From Lachnospiraceae bacterium (lineage in GTDB: Bacteria > Bacillota > Clostridia > Lachnospirales > Lachnospiraceae): a DNA stretch of 64,000 nucleotides. Shown piece after piece: positions 55,201-62,556 of this stretch (the first letter of the stretch is position 1; each line of letters opens with the position of its first letter). The stretch covers positions 60,869 through 124,868 of the forward strand of contig JAFUGT010000017.1 in the NCBI GenBank assembly GCA_017469275.1, in the 5' to 3' direction. Below the pieces are notes generated by a model, which worked only from the letters and a program-made list of their open reading frames with translations, was not told where the DNA came from and did not search any database. The position numbers and the translations under genes were made by a program.

Positions 55201-56353
55201 CAAAGATGAAACAAAAAATTCAATAATAGTAGATTCTATTGCTGGACGTAATATGACTATACCAAGTGATAGATATCCTGTTGATCTAAATAGAAAAACA
55301 GGAACAAATTGGATGTTTGGTCTTAAAACAATTGCTGCATCACAATTTATTCCGATTGAAGACAATCAATATGTCAGAACTACGATTTATGTTTCGGATG
55401 TAGAAGGGGTCGTACCTAAATTTGAAAACACTAATGAAGTAGAAGATTTTGTAGATAATAATGATGGTTCATTTAAAATCAAAAATAAAACACTTGGTAT
55501 AACTAATGTTACAGGTAAACTGACAGGTGATACAATTACAAGACCTGAAAATATCAAGTTCACTATCACGAAAAGAGTAATGGTATATGATGAAAATGAC
55601 GGTGTTGAAGTAACTGAAGAAAAGATAGGGGATTACTACAATGTTGGAACCGGAGTATCTTCAGTATCTGCAAGTATTTCATTAAATATTAATTGGGTTG
55701 AAAATGAACTTAAACCATCAATTAAGGTTGCTTATGAAGGTCAGCAGGATAAAGATACCGTAGTTCCGGTATATATTAATGCGCAGGATATAAATGATAA
55801 TGCTCTTGCTGGTAAGAAAGTAACTTTTAAAGTTATGGAAGGCTCTGATATAGTTATGAGTAGCGATGATTTAGATGCAGATACTCTTATAACTGGTGAT
55901 GACGGAAAGTATAGATTTGAAATTCCAGCACCAGGAACTGCAACAAAATATACAATTAGTGCTACAGTTGAAGACGTTAGTGTTAAATCAGTAAGTATAA
56001 CATATGTTGCAAATCAAAATATTGATGATTTTTATATTACAGAAGCAAAACTTGATAAGAATGCAAAAACTATCACTGTAACGGTAAATAATGCTATTAA
56101 TGAAAAGTCTCCATTATCTGATAAAATGTTTAATGTTACTAAAGAAAATGGAGAAGCTGAACCTACAATTTATACTATCTCTTCAGTTGAGAAGACAGCT
56201 AATAATAAAATTGTAATACATTTGGCTGAAGATAGTGAATTGTCAGTAGAGACATCTAGTGTTAAGTTGACCATAGGTGTTGATGGTGATAGTGTATTAA
56301 AAGATACTTACAATCAGTTACTGTATAGTCAAACAATAGGACTTACGGAATAA
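52211..56353 (+). CDS. Very large Ig-like (Big_2) surface protein
   Basis: A 1380-residue secreted protein with a signal peptide ending near ...VVTTNAAA. A lysine-rich Ig-like domain follows (about 38-130), then a TTEPTTQQPTTQAPTTEQPT-type linker. Next come two bacterial Ig-like (Big_2) domains (about 155-330; VKWTSSNPDVATVDSNGTVTAG, EATITVTTVDGG). The rest is a run of beta-rich segments, including a region similar to Ig-like invasin repeats near 1180-1260. Acidic residues dominate the C-terminal half, while the N-terminus is basic. No LPXTG or SLH motif is visible, so attachment is probably through the basic N-terminal domain or by charge. Size and composition would suit an S-layer-like or fibrous surface protein, which is inference. 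AAGGAGG precedes the ATG. Confidence 0.85.
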   Translation: MGSTKTILKRATAYALAFVMAFSMLFTGNNVVTTNAAATVTKLTVKKSKVTIDLSKSSTKTVKVTVKGSNKKFTAKSSKKSVATVKVVKKTVVITGKKKGTAKITVTTKGKNSKNKKLKKTIKVTVKGTAPATTTEPTTQQPTTQAPTTEQPTKPEDKYTNVTINTSSGSNTITPGTPVTLTVPVDEADKSLVKWTSSNPDVATVDSNGTVTAGTLAGPVTISATINGKEIAKVTMEVPSVAVTGISVTTKEKELTVNSTYPIETVFTPENASNKKVTFESDNTSAAIVSAEGVVTAKAPGEATITVTTVDGGFKDSIKIIVKESSVGVGDGLTISLTDDSLKEYWDTSKESPSFVTLAGKDATISVKLTDKGEALGGKAITLRVTPLYGNAAGMYELDGNKSRDTNEKTGVANFPLLLANRYSEVKPMDGLFESYKIQASLTEDSSVTATATISFASVGINGVEVVNGVEKDYDPLVPGTNAVESDAQPVVSVMSRNGLFGQEYVTSQQVGHTVTFKASPFIQLPASETEVKKGDYENVINFSSGLYGTYNNEDNTTTTKIIEEIPAGLEWANLKFDQLSISEFTKLVVRFYEKDVDNNKTDVLLKEYVITSDKIDEDAQNMQIPVQDNQSIYAVIALISEGQINLEKNAGFTVAKIVGAYSTKQVEQGTKKTLNGKVTWSKDESFDRSANSDVNLTKAKAQRYIQDESFIKDGYEYSYNVPSFPYVGNAIIKVKDTTQSNKVVAYYTYPIRHLVNEDDVYQNTNTISNFNYWNYGFAVQVASNEYTNMVGSIQPNGNYVTVSSGDAKTGFTAIKATFDLSEYGVEATSEYDVHTSVQWAPEPDVDEEVEAVDYYALKGQSVNVVAQLVDKNENPVSTKNGSTVSLYYEDGEVDFDEQSGFVEGDLNLSTDPKGRLMFTLTDGDDSLLLNRLTAKSKEYRVKLYVGATDEFINMDDDQKDEFIKNKLVEVATIHWVDLGLEFVDQVDVDDDPQTSDKDETKNSIIVDSIAGRNMTIPSDRYPVDLNRKTGTNWMFGLKTIAASQFIPIEDNQYVRTTIYVSDVEGVVPKFENTNEVEDFVDNNDGSFKIKNKTLGITNVTGKLTGDTITRPENIKFTITKRVMVYDENDGVEVTEEKIGDYYNVGTGVSSVSASISLNINWVENELKPSIKVAYEGQQDKDTVVPVYINAQDINDNALAGKKVTFKVMEGSDIVMSSDDLDADTLITGDDGKYRFEIPAPGTATKYTISATVEDVSVKSVSITYVANQNIDDFYITEAKLDKNAKTITVTVNNAINEKSPLSDKMFNVTKENGEAEPTIYTISSVEKTANNKIVIHLAEDSELSVETSSVKLTIGVDGDSVLKDTYNQLLYSQTIGLTE

Positions 56354-56372
56354 GTTTTTAAACTGGTTTCTG

Positions 56373-56402
56373 CAGCCGCACCTTTCGGGGTGCGGCTGTT
56401 TT
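56373..56402 (+). terminator. Rho-independent terminator after the Ig-like protein gene
   Basis: CAGCCGCACC-TTTC-GGGGTGCGGCTG is followed by TTTT. Confidence 0.92.
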
Positions 56403-56584
56403 CGTATACGTTTAATAGTTTGCTTTTTTATTTATGAAATATTTACATTCCCTCAATTTCATAAAAAATATATAAATATAAACAAACCCACAATAATTCT
56501 AAACAAATATTCATATTTAAAATTAAATATATATGATTTTATATAATTTATTCATTGTATTTTATATTTTTGTCCGATACAATA

Positions 56585-56614
56585 TTGACATCAAATGCGC
56601 ATTCGAAATATAAT
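56585..56614 (+). promoter_or_regulatory. Near-consensus promoter for the Rpn-like gene
   Basis: TTGACA (56585-56590), 18-base spacer, TATAAT (56609-56614), 17 bases before the ATG. Both hexamers are perfect consensus. The closeness to the ATG implies a very short leader, and the start codon has only AAAGGA as its ribosome binding site. Confidence 0.75.
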
Positions 56615-56631
56615 TGTAAAGGACATTCTAT

Positions 56632-57660
56632 ATGAAGAAAGAATTTGAACAATTAAATATTATTGATAATTTCCTTATGAATGAGATTGCTAATGATGCG
56701 GAAGTTGGTGAGGCTGCATGTCGTGAGATTGTTTCATCCTTATTGCAGAGAAAAATAGGAGAAGTTAGGATTATTCCACAGAAAAATATACCGCCGGGAT
56801 TACCGAATCAAAGAGGTATAATATTAGATGTTGAGATTGAGGAAAATATCGATAATCAAGAAGATGGACTTCCAGGCATAAATGTATATGATGTAGAACC
56901 TCACAGAAAACCGAAAAATAAGGAAAATCTACCGAAAAGGACAAGGTTTTATCAGGCAAAAATTGATAGTAGAAGATTAAAGAGCGGTGAACGTGATTTT
57001 GGGAAATTACCCAATTTGTACATTATATTCATTCTTGATTATGATCCTTTTGGGTTCGATAGGGTGTGTTACACATTTGACAATGCATGTGTTGAGGTAC
57101 CGGAACTTAGATACGATGATGGGTTGGAAATTATTTATTTCAATACAACCGGAACTGTAGGTGGTAATGAATCAATAAGAAATATGCTTCATTTTATAGA
57201 GAATAGTACAAGAGAAAATGCCGTTGACGATGCCACCCTAAAGATGTATGATTATGTCAGACAGGTAAAGGAACAGGAGGTGTCGAAGATGCGGTTTATG
57301 ACTTATAAGGATTATTTTGCAGAATATTATGCGGATGAGATTGAGGAAGCAAAAGAAAAAGCAAAAAAAGAAGCAATAGAAGAAGTGAAAAAAGAAGTAA
57401 GTGAAGAAGTAAAAAAAGAAGTGAGAGAAGAAATAAAAAAAGAAGCGAGAGAAGAAGCAAAAAAAGAAGCAGACATTCGTCATACAATAAAATTGATTTG
57501 TAAAAAACTCGTTAAAGGAAAAACACTTGATGAGATTGCAGATGACATTGAGGAGAATGCTGATGTAATTCGACCGTTATATGAGACTGCTGTATATTTT
57601 TCGCCTGAATATGATGAAGAAAAAGTATATGAAGCATATTTGAAAGATTGTGTCAGTTAA
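56632..57660 (+). CDS. Rpn/PD-(D/E)XK nuclease family protein
   Basis: A 342-residue protein with the layout of Rpn (recombination-promoting nuclease)/PD-(D/E)XK transposase-like proteins: FKxxF-type start, then RGIILDVEIEE (Asp66, Glu68) and FYQAKID (Gln108-x-Lys110). The conserved YIIFILDYDPFG and YFNTTGTVGG follow. A lysine/glutamate-rich coiled coil (about 240-285) precedes a C-terminal helical tail seen in this family. The coil is encoded by imperfect 12-base repeats (57350-57475). Rpn proteins occur as many paralogues in Lachnospiraceae and Bacteroides, and the physiological role is unsettled. A near-consensus promoter stands directly upstream. Confidence 0.8.
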   Translation: MKKEFEQLNIIDNFLMNEIANDAEVGEAACREIVSSLLQRKIGEVRIIPQKNIPPGLPNQRGIILDVEIEENIDNQEDGLPGINVYDVEPHRKPKNKENLPKRTRFYQAKIDSRRLKSGERDFGKLPNLYIIFILDYDPFGFDRVCYTFDNACVEVPELRYDDGLEIIYFNTTGTVGGNESIRNMLHFIENSTRENAVDDATLKMYDYVRQVKEQEVSKMRFMTYKDYFAEYYADEIEEAKEKAKKEAIEEVKKEVSEEVKKEVREEIKKEAREEAKKEADIRHTIKLICKKLVKGKTLDEIADDIEENADVIRPLYETAVYFSPEYDEEKVYEAYLKDCVS

Positions 57661-57721
57661 TAGATGTACTATTATTTAAAAATTTTGAGTTATATTTTTT
57701 CTATGGAGATGGGGTGAATCA

Positions 57722-58393
57722 ATGAGAAAACTCGATAAATTCAACAGAATGATAGCGATGGGGGCATTCTGTGTGGGTGCAGCGGTGACAGCTATGGGTT
57801 GTGCTAATAGGAAAAAACCTGAAGATGAAGAGCCGGCTACAATATACGGTCCCCCGGAGATGATCAATAGTACGGAATATAAACCTGAGGATGAGGATCC
57901 GGAGGAAATATATGGTCCACCTGAGATGTTGGATGGTTCTTATAATCCGGAAGATGAGGAAGAAGTTACACTGAATGGCTCTCCCGATATGTTAGAAAAT
58001 GATACAACGGAAGAGAATACGGAGGTAACTGTTGAGGAGACGACGGAGGGTACTAAAAGTACTGTGGCTACTTCCGTTACGACACAAAGTAAGAAGACAC
58101 AAGTGAAGAAGTCATCTACAAAAAAGAAGAAAAAAGGTACAGCGAAAAAATCAAAAAGCAGTAAGAAAAAAGAAAAGGTGACAACAGAGCAGGAAATAAC
58201 AGAACAGTTAACAACGGAACAGTCAACAACTGAACTGCTGACAACAGAACAGCCGACAACAGCTTCTGATTATGACCCGAGAGAAGATATTAGTGTCGTA
58301 TTATACGGTCCACCTTCGACTAATTATGATCCTGCTAACGAAGTGCCTACAGAGTTATATGGTCCGCCGGAAGTATTAAATGGTTCTAACTAA
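57722..58393 (+). CDS. Repeat lipoprotein with YGPPE motifs, putative substrate of the adjacent radical SAM enzyme
   Basis: A 223-residue lipoprotein with a short signal peptide and lipobox AMGC (Cys27). It contains five units of about 20 residues with the plan (Y/N)xPE(D/N)ExPxxx(I/L)YGPPE(M/V)(I/L). The motifs are YGPPE at residues 42-46 and 64-68, a decayed NGSPD at 85-89, YGPPS at 195-199 and YGPPE at 213-217. Units 1-3 and 4-5 are separated by a Glu/Thr stretch, a lysine-rich KKKKKGTAKKSKSSKKKEK block and TTEQ repeats. The gene is followed after only a few bases by a radical SAM/SPASM gene. The pairing resembles the rSAM/lipoprotein systems (TIGR04133/TIGR04134) described computationally in other bacteria, but with multiple motif copies. 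Modification of the motif is inferred. Confidence 0.78.
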   Translation: MRKLDKFNRMIAMGAFCVGAAVTAMGCANRKKPEDEEPATIYGPPEMINSTEYKPEDEDPEEIYGPPEMLDGSYNPEDEEEVTLNGSPDMLENDTTEENTEVTVEETTEGTKSTVATSVTTQSKKTQVKKSSTKKKKKGTAKKSKSSKKKEKVTTEQEITEQLTTEQSTTELLTTEQPTTASDYDPREDISVVLYGPPSTNYDPANEVPTELYGPPEVLNGSN

Positions 58394-58416
58394 CAAAAGT
58401 GAATGGAGACAGTTAT

Positions 58417-59499
58417 TTGAATAGAACGGGTGAATATAAGTATCGATTAAAATATGAGCATCTTGACAGGATGCAGAAGCATAGAAAGGTGCTTTATGAA
58501 AGACCACAGTTAAAGCGTCTTTTTCTTGAACTTACTCTTAAATGTAATGAGTATTGTTTTCACTGTGGGAGTCGCTGTGGCGATGTGAAGAGTGAAGAAC
58601 TTAGCTTGGAACAGTATAAGACATTTCTTGACAAGGTGAAGAGAGATTTTGATATTAGCAATATTCAGCTGTGCATTACCGGAGGAGAGCCATTGCTTCG
58701 AAAGGATTTCTTTGAGATTATGGGATATGCCAATAGTCTTGGTTATGATTGGGGAATGACCAGTAATGCCACACTAATTGATGAAAGGATGGCTGAAAAA
58801 CTTGCTGAAGCGGGAATGGGTACGATTTCAGTAAGCATAGACGGACTTCGTGAAACTCATGACAGATTGAGAGGGCTTAAAGGCGCATATGATATGGGTA
58901 TGCAAGGAATACAGGCATTGATAGATAATGGTAGGTTTAACCATGTTCAAATTACGACTATAGTGAATCATGAGAATATTAACGAACTGCCGGAGTTGTT
59001 CGAGATATTTGAAAAGATGGATATAGGTTCTTGGAGAATAGGTACTTTAGAACCGATAGGAAGGGCGCTTGACCATCCGAAACTTATGCTTACATTATCG
59101 GATTACCGAAATTTATTCGAGTATATTCGTGATAAGAGAAGGCAAGGCTATCCCGTGGAATACGGATGTACTCATTATGTCGGTGTAGATTATGAACGTG
59201 AGATTCGTAATTGGTATTTCTTATGTGGAGCAGGAACATATGTTGCTAGTGTGATGGTTAATGGAGACATTGGAGCATGTCTTGACGTTGAGAGAAGACC
59301 GGAGACTGTTCAAGGGAATATACTAACGGATGATTTTACTGATGTGTGGCATAATCGTTTCAAAATATTCAGGCAGGACATTTCAGATATAGACCCGAAA
59401 TGCAAAGGGTGCGAGAATGCTGATTATTGTGCAGGTGGAGCATTCCACAGCCTTGACCTTGATAATATGAAACAACGGGTGTGTTTGAGAGGAATTTGA
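58417..59499 (+). CDS. Radical SAM/SPASM enzyme, probable maturase of the YGPPE lipoprotein
   Basis: About 360 residues. The radical SAM cluster is CNEYCFHC (Cys43, Cys47, Cys50 from this start), preceded by LFLELTLKCN and followed by GSRCG and the SAM-binding ITGGEPLLRKDFF. The C-terminal SPASM domain has the first cysteine in FLCGAG, GDIGACLDVERRP, CKGCENADYC, and a final VCLRGI. These provide ligands for auxiliary 4Fe-4S clusters, as in peptide-modifying enzymes. It lies 23 bases (or 5, if GTG 58399 is used) after the repeat lipoprotein. TTG 58417 is preferred because GGAGAC lies six bases upstream. The LTLKCNxxCxHCGSxC sequence is as in rSAM/lipoprotein enzymes. The reaction is not known; a cross-link or backbone change at Tyr/Pro of YGPPE is a hypothesis. 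Confidence 0.88.
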   Translation: MNRTGEYKYRLKYEHLDRMQKHRKVLYERPQLKRLFLELTLKCNEYCFHCGSRCGDVKSEELSLEQYKTFLDKVKRDFDISNIQLCITGGEPLLRKDFFEIMGYANSLGYDWGMTSNATLIDERMAEKLAEAGMGTISVSIDGLRETHDRLRGLKGAYDMGMQGIQALIDNGRFNHVQITTIVNHENINELPELFEIFEKMDIGSWRIGTLEPIGRALDHPKLMLTLSDYRNLFEYIRDKRRQGYPVEYGCTHYVGVDYEREIRNWYFLCGAGTYVASVMVNGDIGACLDVERRPETVQGNILTDDFTDVWHNRFKIFRQDISDIDPKCKGCENADYCAGGAFHSLDLDNMKQRVCLRGI

Positions 59500-59506
59500 T
59501 TAGGTT

Positions 59507-59535
59507 TGCCAAATATGTCATTGGCGTATTTGGCA
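59507..59535. repeat. Inverted repeat TGCCAAATA, copy 1
   Basis: TGCCAAATA (59507-59515) faces TATTTGGCA (59527-59535). The surrounding 45 or so bases are closely similar to 61340-61368 after the EAL gene, including the following (G)TATAAC. No T-run follows, so a terminator is not certain. Confidence 0.65.
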
Positions 59536-59610
59536 CATCGTGATATAACACCTATCGTTATTATAACAATATTTACTTGATTGTCAAATATTATTTTTTC
59601 ATTATATATA

Positions 59611-59675
59611 AACAATTGACCGCTATACGTATTGTTTGGTATAATCAAACTATATACGTTGAACGGTTAATTGTT
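59611..59675 (+). promoter_or_regulatory. Promoter with overlapping inverted-repeat operator for the EAL gene
   Basis: TTGACC (59616-59621), 18-base spacer, TATAAT (59640-59645). A long imperfect inverted repeat, AACAATTGACCGCTATACGTA (59611-59631) with TATACGTTGAACGGTTAATTG (from 59653), brackets the -10. Such symmetry across a promoter is typical of a repressor-binding site; the regulator is unknown. Confidence 0.65.
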
Positions 59676-59725
59676 TATTTTATTTGGGCAGGAAAAGATT
59701 AAAATGGTTAGGGGAGGGCGTGTGT

Positions 59726-61336
59726 ATGGATAGGCAGATGGATGCTAAGGAGATTGTAGGAAAGATTGATGACGCTATAGCTAATAATGAAATATTTGTC
59801 GTGTATCAGCCACAGATTAATCACGCTACGGGAAGGATGGTTGGTGCTGAAGCACTGATGAGATGGAGAGATTCTGAGAAAGGGATGCAGTATCCGGGTG
59901 ACTTTATTCCGATTTTAGAAGAAAATGATCTTATATACAAAGCTGATTTGCATGTCTTTGAATTAATATGTAAGTTTCAGAAGAGATGTATAGAAGAAAA
60001 GATTTCGCTTGTGCCAATATCATTTAACATGTCAAGGTATGACATTTATAAGAATGATTATGTTGATGAGATAGAGCGCATCAGAAGAGAATATGATGTG
60101 CCTGTGAAATATTTAAGAGTTGAGATTACAGAGTCGTCAGCCATTGGCGGTTTGGAACTTATTACGAAGGTTCTTGACAAACTGCATGAATATGGTTATA
60201 TCGTAGAGATGGACGATTTTGGCAGTGGTTATTCATCACTTAATGTTTTGAAGGATCTCGATGTCGATATTATTAAGTTGGATATGAGATTTATAAGTGG
60301 CAAGGTAGGGGGCAGAGGAGGAACTATCCTTGGTTCCGTAGTCCAGATGACAAAATGGCTTGAGACACCTGTTATTGCGGAGGGCGTGGAGACTATCGAG
60401 CAGGCAGACTATATGAAGAGTATCGGATGTAATTATATTCAGGGATACCTGTACTCAAAGCCTATCACGGAGACACAGTTTATTGATAAACTTACAATGA
60501 CTGAACATGAGCCCATGGAACAACCGCTGAAATTAATCAGTACCATGGACGCCGGCAAGTTTTGGGATCCGCAATCCCTTGAAACAATCATTTTTTCTAA
60601 TTTTGTTGGCGGTGCTGCTATATTTACATATGAGAATGGCAAGACAGAGGTATTAAGAGTCAATCATAAGTATGTTGTTGAACTCGGTATGAATATGTCA
60701 GAGAATGATATTCTTGGCTCAGACCCATGGGCAATATATGATGAGAACAACAGAAAATTATATGAGGATACGATTCAAAGAGCAATTAAGTCGGGCGACG
60801 AAGAAATGTGCGAAACATGGAGAACATTTTACTCTGATTGCTGTGGCGAGGATAAGGTGTGTATAAGAACTAATATGCGTGTTATCGGACAGGCCGGTGA
60901 GCAGTATCTTGTATATGCTATGATACAAAATGTTACCAAAGAGAAGAAACAGTATGCCAATATAGCGGAAAGTGAAAGGAAGTTTCGGATGGCAAGTGAA
61001 CATGCTAACATATATGCGTGGGAGTATATGATTGCCACTAAGGAAATGAGACCGTGTTTTCGCTGTATGAGAGATCTCAATCTTCCGCCGATTATCAAGA
61101 ATTATCCTGATCCTGTGTTTGAGAGTGGGCTTTTCCCGGAAGATTACAAGGAAATGTACTATGATTGGATGAGACAGTTAGAGGAAGGGGTTCCGCATTT
61201 AGAGGCAATAATTCCGCTAACTGTGGGAAGGGTACCATTTCATGTGAGATATACCTTGGAGTATGATGAAAATGGTAAACCGCTTAAAGCGTATGGCTCA
61301 GCAACCTTGGTTGTGGATAATGAGGAAACTGATTGA
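59726..61336 (+). CDS. EAL-domain cyclic-di-GMP phosphodiesterase with C-terminal PAS-like region
   Basis: A 536-residue cytoplasmic protein. The EAL domain is first (about residues 10-255) and has the catalytic set: GAEALMRW (the EAL motif), ITESS, DDFGSGYSSL, DIIKLDM and IAEGVETIEQ. All the metal and general-base residues I can check are present, so active c-di-GMP hydrolysis is likely. The rest (about 270-530) looks like two PAS-type sensor segments, with one linker (EKKQYANIAESERKFRMASEHANIYAWEY in parts). EAL first and sensor last is less common than the reverse. ATG 59726 follows GGGGAGGG by seven bases. The gene is next to the radical SAM pair and behind a promoter with operator symmetry. 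Confidence 0.88.
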   Translation: MDRQMDAKEIVGKIDDAIANNEIFVVYQPQINHATGRMVGAEALMRWRDSEKGMQYPGDFIPILEENDLIYKADLHVFELICKFQKRCIEEKISLVPISFNMSRYDIYKNDYVDEIERIRREYDVPVKYLRVEITESSAIGGLELITKVLDKLHEYGYIVEMDDFGSGYSSLNVLKDLDVDIIKLDMRFISGKVGGRGGTILGSVVQMTKWLETPVIAEGVETIEQADYMKSIGCNYIQGYLYSKPITETQFIDKLTMTEHEPMEQPLKLISTMDAGKFWDPQSLETIIFSNFVGGAAIFTYENGKTEVLRVNHKYVVELGMNMSENDILGSDPWAIYDENNRKLYEDTIQRAIKSGDEEMCETWRTFYSDCCGEDKVCIRTNMRVIGQAGEQYLVYAMIQNVTKEKKQYANIAESERKFRMASEHANIYAWEYMIATKEMRPCFRCMRDLNLPPIIKNYPDPVFESGLFPEDYKEMYYDWMRQLEEGVPHLEAIIPLTVGRVPFHVRYTLEYDENGKPLKAYGSATLVVDNEETD

Positions 61337-61339
61337 ATT

Positions 61340-61368
61340 TGCCAAATAAGACATTGATGTATTTGGCA
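61340..61368. repeat. Inverted repeat TGCCAAATA, copy 2
   Basis: TGCCAAATA (61340-61348) faces TATTTGGCA (61360-61368), immediately after the stop of the EAL gene. Related to copy 1 after the radical SAM gene. Confidence 0.65.
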
Positions 61369-61370
61369 CA

Positions 61371-61472
61371 ATGCGGTATAACATATATGGAATAATCACT
61401 ACGATTATAGCTATACGCCACAATATTAAAGATACAGAAAACAAAAGAAGCAACCGCCAAGACCAAAGGTAA
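61371..61472 (+). pseudogene. Truncated relative of the 43-residue hydrophobic peptide
   Basis: A 33-codon frame starts ATGCGGTAT and reads GIITTIIAIRHNIKDTENKR, then SNRQDQR. It matches the C-terminal two-thirds of the peptide at 24986-25117 (GIVTTIIAIYHNVEETENKR, SNRH), and the DNA similarity continues through the hairpin AAAAGAAGCAAC (61443-61454) with GTTGCTTCTTTT (61473-61484). The N-terminal half of the hydrophobic helix, the GGAGG leader ORF and the 5' arm of the fold-back repeat are missing, so it is probably inactive. The hairpin with T-run may now serve as a terminator. Confidence 0.6.
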
Positions 61473-61490
61473 GTTGCTTCTTTTATGTAA
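61443..61490. terminator. Bidirectional-looking terminator within the toxin remnant
   Basis: A perfect 12-bp stem (61443-61454 with 61473-61484) is framed by A-run and T-run. It is the only clear terminator after the EAL gene. Confidence 0.6.
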
Positions 61491-61553
61491 CTTATATCTA
61501 CTGTGAATAGTAACCGGATATACTTAGTGTTTTTGGCAACTGTGACAAATTAC

Positions 61554-61582
61554 TTGTAAAGATGTTTGGTTCGTGATATGAT
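61554..61582 (+). promoter_or_regulatory. Candidate promoter of the degenerate-ABC operon
   Basis: TTGTAA (61554-61559), 17-base spacer, TATGAT (61577-61582), about 60 bases before the first gene. Confidence 0.5.
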
Positions 61583-61642
61583 AACTCTGTATGACTGTAT
61601 AAATGAGTCGTGTAGTTACATATTTGGATTGGAGAAAGTGAC

Positions 61643-62542
61643 ATGCAATGGGAGTTGATGGAGGTTACGAACCTCGTCACAATATGTTCTTTGCGTAATG
61701 TGGCAGTAAAGAATTCTAACGGAATACTTGGAAAACGCATCAATATGGAGATTCATAATGGTGATATAATCGGATTGATTTCTGAAAATGCGGCAGCAGA
61801 TAGAATTATGCAGGCAATCTGTGGATTTTATAAACCTCGTGCAGGAAGAATCTGGTACTCTCACTCATTGCGTCATGGTAAGGGTAAACCATCGAAGATA
61901 CAGTATGTGCCGGATGATATAATATGTTATCGTGATCTGACTGTTGAGGAATTTCTTGTGGCTGCATCGATTACAGCGGGTGAAGCAGCAGCTAAAGAAC
62001 AGACGAGATTGTGTTCTCAATTCGGAATCAATATCAAGAAGAAATTACTCGAAATATCTTACGAACAGAATCGTTTGGTTGCCTATATATTGGCAATGTC
62101 CTTGCAACCTGATATATTGTTGATCAACAGACCGACCAGTTTGTTAAGCAACAATGCTTTTTTAATGGTGTGTAAAGAGTTGGTTGAATTACATAACAAA
62201 GGTACGGCAATAATTATGGCTGAATCCTCATTTGAAAATCTTAAGTTTCCTTGTGGAAACTATCATTTTATTGCATCGGATGAGATTAGAAGCTACACAA
62301 GGAAATCACTTCCGAAACCCGGTAAAGTTGTGAGTCTTGTTGGTGGAACAATACATCCTGAAGACATGGAAAGATGCAGGATATTATATGGAAGTAGGAG
62401 GCTTACCAAGTTCGTATGTCATGAACAGGATAGAAATAATCTTATAGTGATGATATATAGAACGGGATGCAGAGATTTTTCAGTAGAGAATCTTACTATG
62501 AAAGAAGAGATTTATCAGGATTACTCCAGATGGATCGGATGA
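61643..62542 (+). CDS. ABC ATPase-like protein with degenerate catalytic motifs
   Basis: A 299-residue protein with the fold order of an ABC ATPase. The start of the nucleotide-binding domain (INMEIHNGDIIGLI) and the post-Walker helix (IMQAICGFYKPRAGRIWY) are recognisable. The catalytic residues are gone, however. Walker A reads ISENAAADRI where GxNGAGKST is expected (no Lys, no Ser/Thr). The signature reads ISYEQN in place of LSGGQ. Walker B and the catalytic Glu read DILLINRPTS in place of (hhhh)DEPT. It therefore should not hydrolyse ATP in the usual way. About 90 C-terminal residues (after 210) are not part of the core. It is followed after 14 bases by an ABC-2-like membrane protein, so it may be a structural or regulatory partner. 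GGAGAAAG precedes the ATG. Confidence 0.75.
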   Translation: MQWELMEVTNLVTICSLRNVAVKNSNGILGKRINMEIHNGDIIGLISENAAADRIMQAICGFYKPRAGRIWYSHSLRHGKGKPSKIQYVPDDIICYRDLTVEEFLVAASITAGEAAAKEQTRLCSQFGINIKKKLLEISYEQNRLVAYILAMSLQPDILLINRPTSLLSNNAFLMVCKELVELHNKGTAIIMAESSFENLKFPCGNYHFIASDEIRSYTRKSLPKPGKVVSLVGGTIHPEDMERCRILYGSRRLTKFVCHEQDRNNLIVMIYRTGCRDFSVENLTMKEEIYQDYSRWIG

Positions 62543-62556
62543 GAGGATAATAGACC

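Noticed and set aside
56404-56631. Very AT-rich stretch as a replication origin or attachment site
   Set aside because: No DnaA-box cluster, integrase gene or flanking repeats; it reads as a promoter region.
57350-57475. Possible CRISPR or tandem DNA repeat array
   Set aside because: The repetition comes from KKE/EEV codons of a coiled coil. There are no spacers, and no Cas genes in the window.
57238-57483. Minus-strand Phe/Leu-rich ORFs opposite the Rpn coiled coil
   Set aside because: Reverse reading of lysine/glutamate repeats; no ribosome binding site.
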